In this document: positions 41,575 through 47,905 of the stretch, one piece after another
Layout of the letters: each line of letters opens with the position of its first letter
Position numbering within the stretch: position 1 is the stretch's first letter
NCBI GenBank assembly: GCA_003220265.1
Contig: QHRW01000022.1
Coordinates: forward strand, 1 to 47,905
Source of the DNA: Candidatus Rokuibacteriota bacterium
GTDB taxonomy: Bacteria; Methylomirabilota; Methylomirabilia; Rokubacteriales; CSP1-6
Reading direction: 5' to 3'
DNA: 47,905 nt
Notes under the pieces: generated by a model
What the model was told of the DNA's origin: nothing
The model's database searches: none
Seen by the model: the letters and a program-made list of their open reading frames with translations, nothing else
Position numbers and translations under genes: made by a program

Positions 41575-42570
41575 ATGAACATCACCATTCTCGACGACTG
41601 GCAGGACACGATCCGCACGCTGGCCTGCTTCTCCAAGGTGGCCGGCCACAAGGTCACCATCTTCAACGACCACACCAAGGACGTCGAGGCCCTCGCCAAG
41701 CGCCTGGCCGACACCGAGGCGCTCTGCCTGATCCGCGAGCGCACGCCCATCCGGGCGCCGCTGCTGGAGCGGCTCGACCGCCTCAAGCTGATCAGCCAGG
41801 CCGGCGTCTTCCCCCACGTGGACGTCGAGGCGGCCACGAAGCGCGGCGTCCTCATCTGCTCGCTCACCGGGCCCGGGCGCCCGTCGTACGCGACGGCCGA
41901 GCTCACGTGGGGGCTGGTGATCGCGGCCTTCCGCCGCATTCCTCAGGAGATGAACGCGCTGCGGGCGGGCAAGTGGCAGGCGCATCCGATCGGCGTCGGC
42001 CTGCGCGGCAAGACGCTCGGCATCTGGGGCTACGGCAAGATCGGCGCCGTCGTGGCCGGCTACGGCAAGGCGTTCGGCATGAACGTGCTGGCGTGGGGCC
42101 GGCCGTCCACGCTCGAGAAGGCCCGGGCCGACGGCTACACAGCCGCCGCCAGCAAGGAAGCGTTCCTCGAGCAGTCGGACGTGGTCTCGATCCACGTGCG
42201 CCTCATTCCCGAGACGCGCGGAATGGTGACGGCCGCGGATCTCGCGCGCATGAAGCCGAGCGCGCTCTTCGTGAACACCAGCCGCGCGGGGCTCGTCGCC
42301 CCCGGCGCCCTCGAGGCGGCGGTGAAGGCGGGACGGCCGGGCATGGCGGCCGTGGACGTCTTCGAGGAGGAACCGGTCGTGGGCGGCAACCATCCGCTGC
42401 TGAAGCTCGACAACGTGATCGCGGTGCCGCACCTGGGCTACGTCGAGCGCGATGGGCTCGAGCACATGTTCTCGACGATCTTCGACCAGGTGCTGGCCTA
42501 CGCGGCCGGCAAGCCGATCAACGTGCAGAACCCCGAGGCCCTCACCGCGCGCGGCCCCGGCGCCAGATGA
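41575..42570 (+). CDS. D-2-hydroxyacid dehydrogenase (NAD)
   Basis: A 331-residue enzyme. The NAD motif GKTLGIWGYGKIGAVVAGYGKAFGMNVLAW has G-x-G-x-x-G. Catalytic residues are Arg in VNTSRAGLV, Glu in DVFEEEPV and His in AVPHLGYVERDG, the standard triad. Residues 1-95 form the substrate lobe (ITILDDWQDTIRTLACF, LISQAGVFPHVD). The family reduces 2-oxoacids or oxidises D-2-hydroxyacids and includes phosphoglycerate dehydrogenase-like enzymes. Repeat copy 4 starts 10 bases after its TGA. Confidence 0.9.
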   Translation: MNITILDDWQDTIRTLACFSKVAGHKVTIFNDHTKDVEALAKRLADTEALCLIRERTPIRAPLLERLDRLKLISQAGVFPHVDVEAATKRGVLICSLTGPGRPSYATAELTWGLVIAAFRRIPQEMNALRAGKWQAHPIGVGLRGKTLGIWGYGKIGAVVAGYGKAFGMNVLAWGRPSTLEKARADGYTAAASKEAFLEQSDVVSIHVRLIPETRGMVTAADLARMKPSALFVNTSRAGLVAPGALEAAVKAGRPGMAAVDVFEEEPVVGGNHPLLKLDNVIAVPHLGYVERDGLEHMFSTIFDQVLAYAAGKPINVQNPEALTARGPGAR

Positions 42571-42580
42571 CGGTTCCAGA

Positions 42581-42650
42581 GGCGCGCCACGGCTGTGCCG
42601 GGGCGTGCCGAACGTTGGGGTGTGTGGGGGGCCATGTCGGGGCCCCCCAC
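42581..42650 (+). repeat. Two-hairpin intergenic repeat, copy 4
   Basis: Hairpin B is GGCGCGCCACGGC (42581-42593) with GCCGGGGCGTGCC (42597-42609), 13-base arms with two mismatches. Hairpin A is GTGGGGGGCC (42624-42633) with GGCCCCCCAC (42641-42650), a perfect stem with loop ATGTCGG. B is 10 bases after the dehydrogenase stop. A ends 8 bases before the ABC exporter ATG, so it occupies the ribosome-binding region. Confidence 0.8.
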
Positions 42651-42658
42651 GTCGGTTA

Positions 42659-46237
<3,579 letters not shown>

Positions 46238-46277
46238 GCCGGTATTCTCGACTCCACGGGGATGCAGTTCGGGCCCT

Positions 46278-47288
46278 TTAGTTGCTGCTCTCCCATGCGT
46301 ACGCCGCATTCACGGTCGACTCGAATACGGCGCCATACTTGAGCAGCAGCGTCTTGGTCTTGGCGTCCAGTTCTTTCTCGATTCCGATTTCATCGCGCGG
46401 CATTCGGTTGTCGCGCACCGCGGCCATCACGCGCTTGATCTCGGCAGCCGCGTGCACCGGCGTTTGGAACAGGACCAGGCGCTTCATCTTTTCCGGGTTG
46501 TCCGGTGCGTGGCAATTGTTGCAGGTGCCGTTCCGCATCGCGAGCGCCAAATCCTTGTACGTGGTCTGCAGCTGCTCCAGGTATGGGTTGTCCGCGCGGA
46601 ACAGGCCCACGAACAGCGCCGGCTTGGGCTGCGGCTCACCCTTATCGTCGAGCCACATCCATTTGCCGTCGAACGCGGGAGGGATCCGCGACGCGGTGTT
46701 GAGGCGCGGGTCGGCGCCCTCCTGACGCGAGAACTGCCCGACGACGATCTTCGACGTGTGCGGATCGATCCAGAACGTGATCCCGTTGGCGCGCTGGTAA
46801 TCGCTCCACTTCTTCGCGTCGTGCCAGAACGGATACGGGTACTGTCCGGGCATCAAGTTGTTGCGAAACACGCCTTCCAGCCGCGCACGATAGCGCGCCT
46901 CCGTCGCGTCGTAGTCGACCCGGTAGCGGCCGTTGAACATGAAGAGCGGCAGGTAGAGTCCGGATAGAACCTCCGCGCCGAACTGGGTCAGCGTCGTGTC
47001 TTTCAATCGCCCATCGGGCACCGGGCTCGGCCTGCCCCACAGCACGATGCGGGCGAGACTGCGCTTGAAGAACGAGTTTTTGAACAGCGCCACGCGGCAC
47101 CGGTCCAAGGCGTCCTGATCGCCCGGATTCGACAGCGGACACAGCGTTGCGGCCTCCTGCGCCAGCGTGGCAACCAGTTGCTCCACGCGTCGCGTGTCCT
47201 CGGCGCGCGGCACGGATTGCGCGCTGCTCGCGCAAGCGAAACCTAGAGCGATGAGCACAGCGGCAGCACGAAGCAGCAGGACTTTCAC
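46278..47288 (-). CDS. Exported cytochrome c-like protein
   Basis: A 336-residue protein. Signal peptide about 1-23 (LLLRAAAVLIALGFACASSAQ). One haem c site CNNCH (256-260). The N-terminal 240 residues hold conserved-looking blocks such as FNGRYRVDYDATEARYRARLEGVFRNNLMPGQYPYPFWHDAKKW that I cannot assign. It follows the haloperoxidase-like gene on the same strand (10 bases between stop and start), so it may be its electron partner. Codon use is less GC-rich than in the rest of the window. Stop near the convergent ABC exporter gene. Confidence 0.8.
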   Translation of the reverse strand: MKVLLLRAAAVLIALGFACASSAQSVPRAEDTRRVEQLVATLAQEAATLCPLSNPGDQDALDRCRVALFKNSFFKRSLARIVLWGRPSPVPDGRLKDTTLTQFGAEVLSGLYLPLFMFNGRYRVDYDATEARYRARLEGVFRNNLMPGQYPYPFWHDAKKWSDYQRANGITFWIDPHTSKIVVGQFSRQEGADPRLNTASRIPPAFDGKWMWLDDKGEPQPKPALFVGLFRADNPYLEQLQTTYKDLALAMRNGTCNNCHAPDNPEKMKRLVLFQTPVHAAAEIKRVMAAVRDNRMPRDEIGIEKELDAKTKTLLLKYGAVFESTVNAAYAWESSN

Positions 47289-47298
47289 GGCGACCGCC

Positions 47299-47905
47299 TT
47301 AGCGAACCGGCGTCATGATGTTGGTGAGCAAGTGCGTGGCGAGCTTTCGGCCCATCTGTTCGCTGACTTCGAGTGAATTGCGGAAATGAATGCCGCCCCA
47401 GATGCGGACCATCCTCTGCTCTTCGGCCATCTGCGCAATGCTGTTGAACTGACGTTGCAGCCGGGCATCTGCACTGTCGGTCACCGTGAGTATCTGCAAA
47501 GATCCGGTGCCGAACACCGATTCGAGGACGCCAGACGCGACGCCGGCCACGATGGCCGCCGACGAGGGATACTCCGGATGCATCGGCGTCGCGTTCAGCG
47601 GTGTCCAGCCGGCGTCTCGCTCGGTGGCATCGTTGCCGTCCTGATCCCCGTTGCGGATCGCCGTGACCGGTCGCCAACGGTTGTAGTGAAACTTCGCATC
47701 CCAGTCGCAGATATAGTTATTGGCGATACCCATGTTGACCAGCGCGAACAACCGTGCGTTCTCGGCCAATCCGAGGCCCTTCGCGGCGGAGAGTTGGCGC
47801 GCGACCTGATTCCAACTGGGAAGAAAGTTGCCCGTCGTCCAAAAGCGCACGGCCTCGGTCTGTTGCGCGGTGCGCGTCACGCTTTTGGCACCGCCGAGAT
47901 CCTTG
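47299..47905 (-). CDS. Vanadium-haloperoxidase/PAP2-superfamily protein, 5' end outside the window
   Basis: The frame is open to the window edge, so only the C-terminal 201 residues are seen. VTRTAQQTEAVRFWTTGNFLPSWNQVARQLS, YNRWRPVTAIRNGDQDGN and HPEYPSSAAIVAGVASGVLESVFG, then RIWGGIHFRNSLEVSEQMGRKLA are typical of bacterial vanadium-dependent haloperoxidases and related acid phosphatases. The vanadate-ligand His in GGIHF is present with its Arg, but the motif normally PSGH reads PSSA, so the acid-base His is absent. It may be inactive as a haloperoxidase or a phosphatase-like relative. ATG-like codons inside are not the true start. Confidence 0.82.
   Translation of the reverse strand, partial: KDLGGAKSVTRTAQQTEAVRFWTTGNFLPSWNQVARQLSAAKGLGLAENARLFALVNMGIANNYICDWDAKFHYNRWRPVTAIRNGDQDGNDATERDAGWTPLNATPMHPEYPSSAAIVAGVASGVLESVFGTGSLQILTVTDSADARLQRQFNSIAQMAEEQRMVRIWGGIHFRNSLEVSEQMGRKLATHLLTNIMTPVR

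Noticed and set aside
46278..47288. MauG/di-haem peroxidase
   Set aside because: Only one CxxCH is present, so the di-haem label does not fit.

Overview
The window is 47.9 kb of very GC-rich (by eye about two-thirds or more G+C), gene-dense bacterial chromosome. I place about 43 protein-coding genes, no rRNA or tRNA, no CRISPR array, no insertion sequence, and no gap over 300 bases. The gene mix is solute-binding proteins, ABC permeases, amidohydrolases, CoA-dependent enzymes, c-type cytochromes and selenocysteine use. Together with the extreme GC it resembles uncultivated soil or subsurface lineages such as Candidatus Rokubacteria/Methylomirabilota. This is inference from gene content; no marker gene is present to settle it.

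Left part (118-8555, minus strand). A six-gene run reads from right to left: a UGSC-type selenoprotein, an Asp/Glu-racemase/maleate-isomerase-like enzyme, an exported cytochrome c/beta-propeller protein, a family 5 solute-binding protein, an amidohydrolase and an APC amino-acid permease. Stops and starts mostly abut or overlap. The selenoprotein is split by an in-frame TGA at 8274-8276. A stem-loop right behind it has a GGUC loop, and its layout is offset by one base from the E. coli fdhF SECIS. This is the most interesting single object here.

Middle (8629-28090). Divergent from the first operon are a cyclic-nucleotide-domain/DUF1003 membrane protein and a small exported protein. Then come a ketopantoate-reductase-like enzyme, an MMPL/RND exporter, an LVIVD-repeat protein, two tandem single-domain receivers (the first lacking its phosphoacceptor Asp), a two-subunit ThDP decarboxylase, a di-haem oxidoreductase, a VOC protein, CtaG, and a drug-efflux module (DHA2-type MFS plus EmrA-like adaptor plus TetR regulator) around a symmetric promoter. 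A minus-strand catabolic operon follows (28090-23109): thioredoxin-like protein, SDR, D-aminoacylase-like amidohydrolase, enoyl-CoA hydratase and zinc alcohol dehydrogenase.

Right part (28151-47905). An MFS transporter and MBL-fold hydrolase face a protein of three fused Rid domains. Next are a Uma2 protein, a DMT transporter, a family III CoA-transferase, a VapC/AbrB-type toxin-antitoxin pair whose toxin seems to start at CTG, a family 5 peptide-type ABC set with a frameshifted DppB-like permease, a complete family 1 sugar-type binding protein plus two permeases, a D-2-hydroxyacid dehydrogenase, and a fused four-domain ABC exporter. At the right edge a cytochrome-like gene and a truncated vanadium-haloperoxidase-like gene look less GC-rich than the rest.

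A two-hairpin intergenic repeat of about 70 bp occurs four times (near 2874, 16613, 27407 and 42581), always just behind a stop codon and always in the same order relative to transcription.
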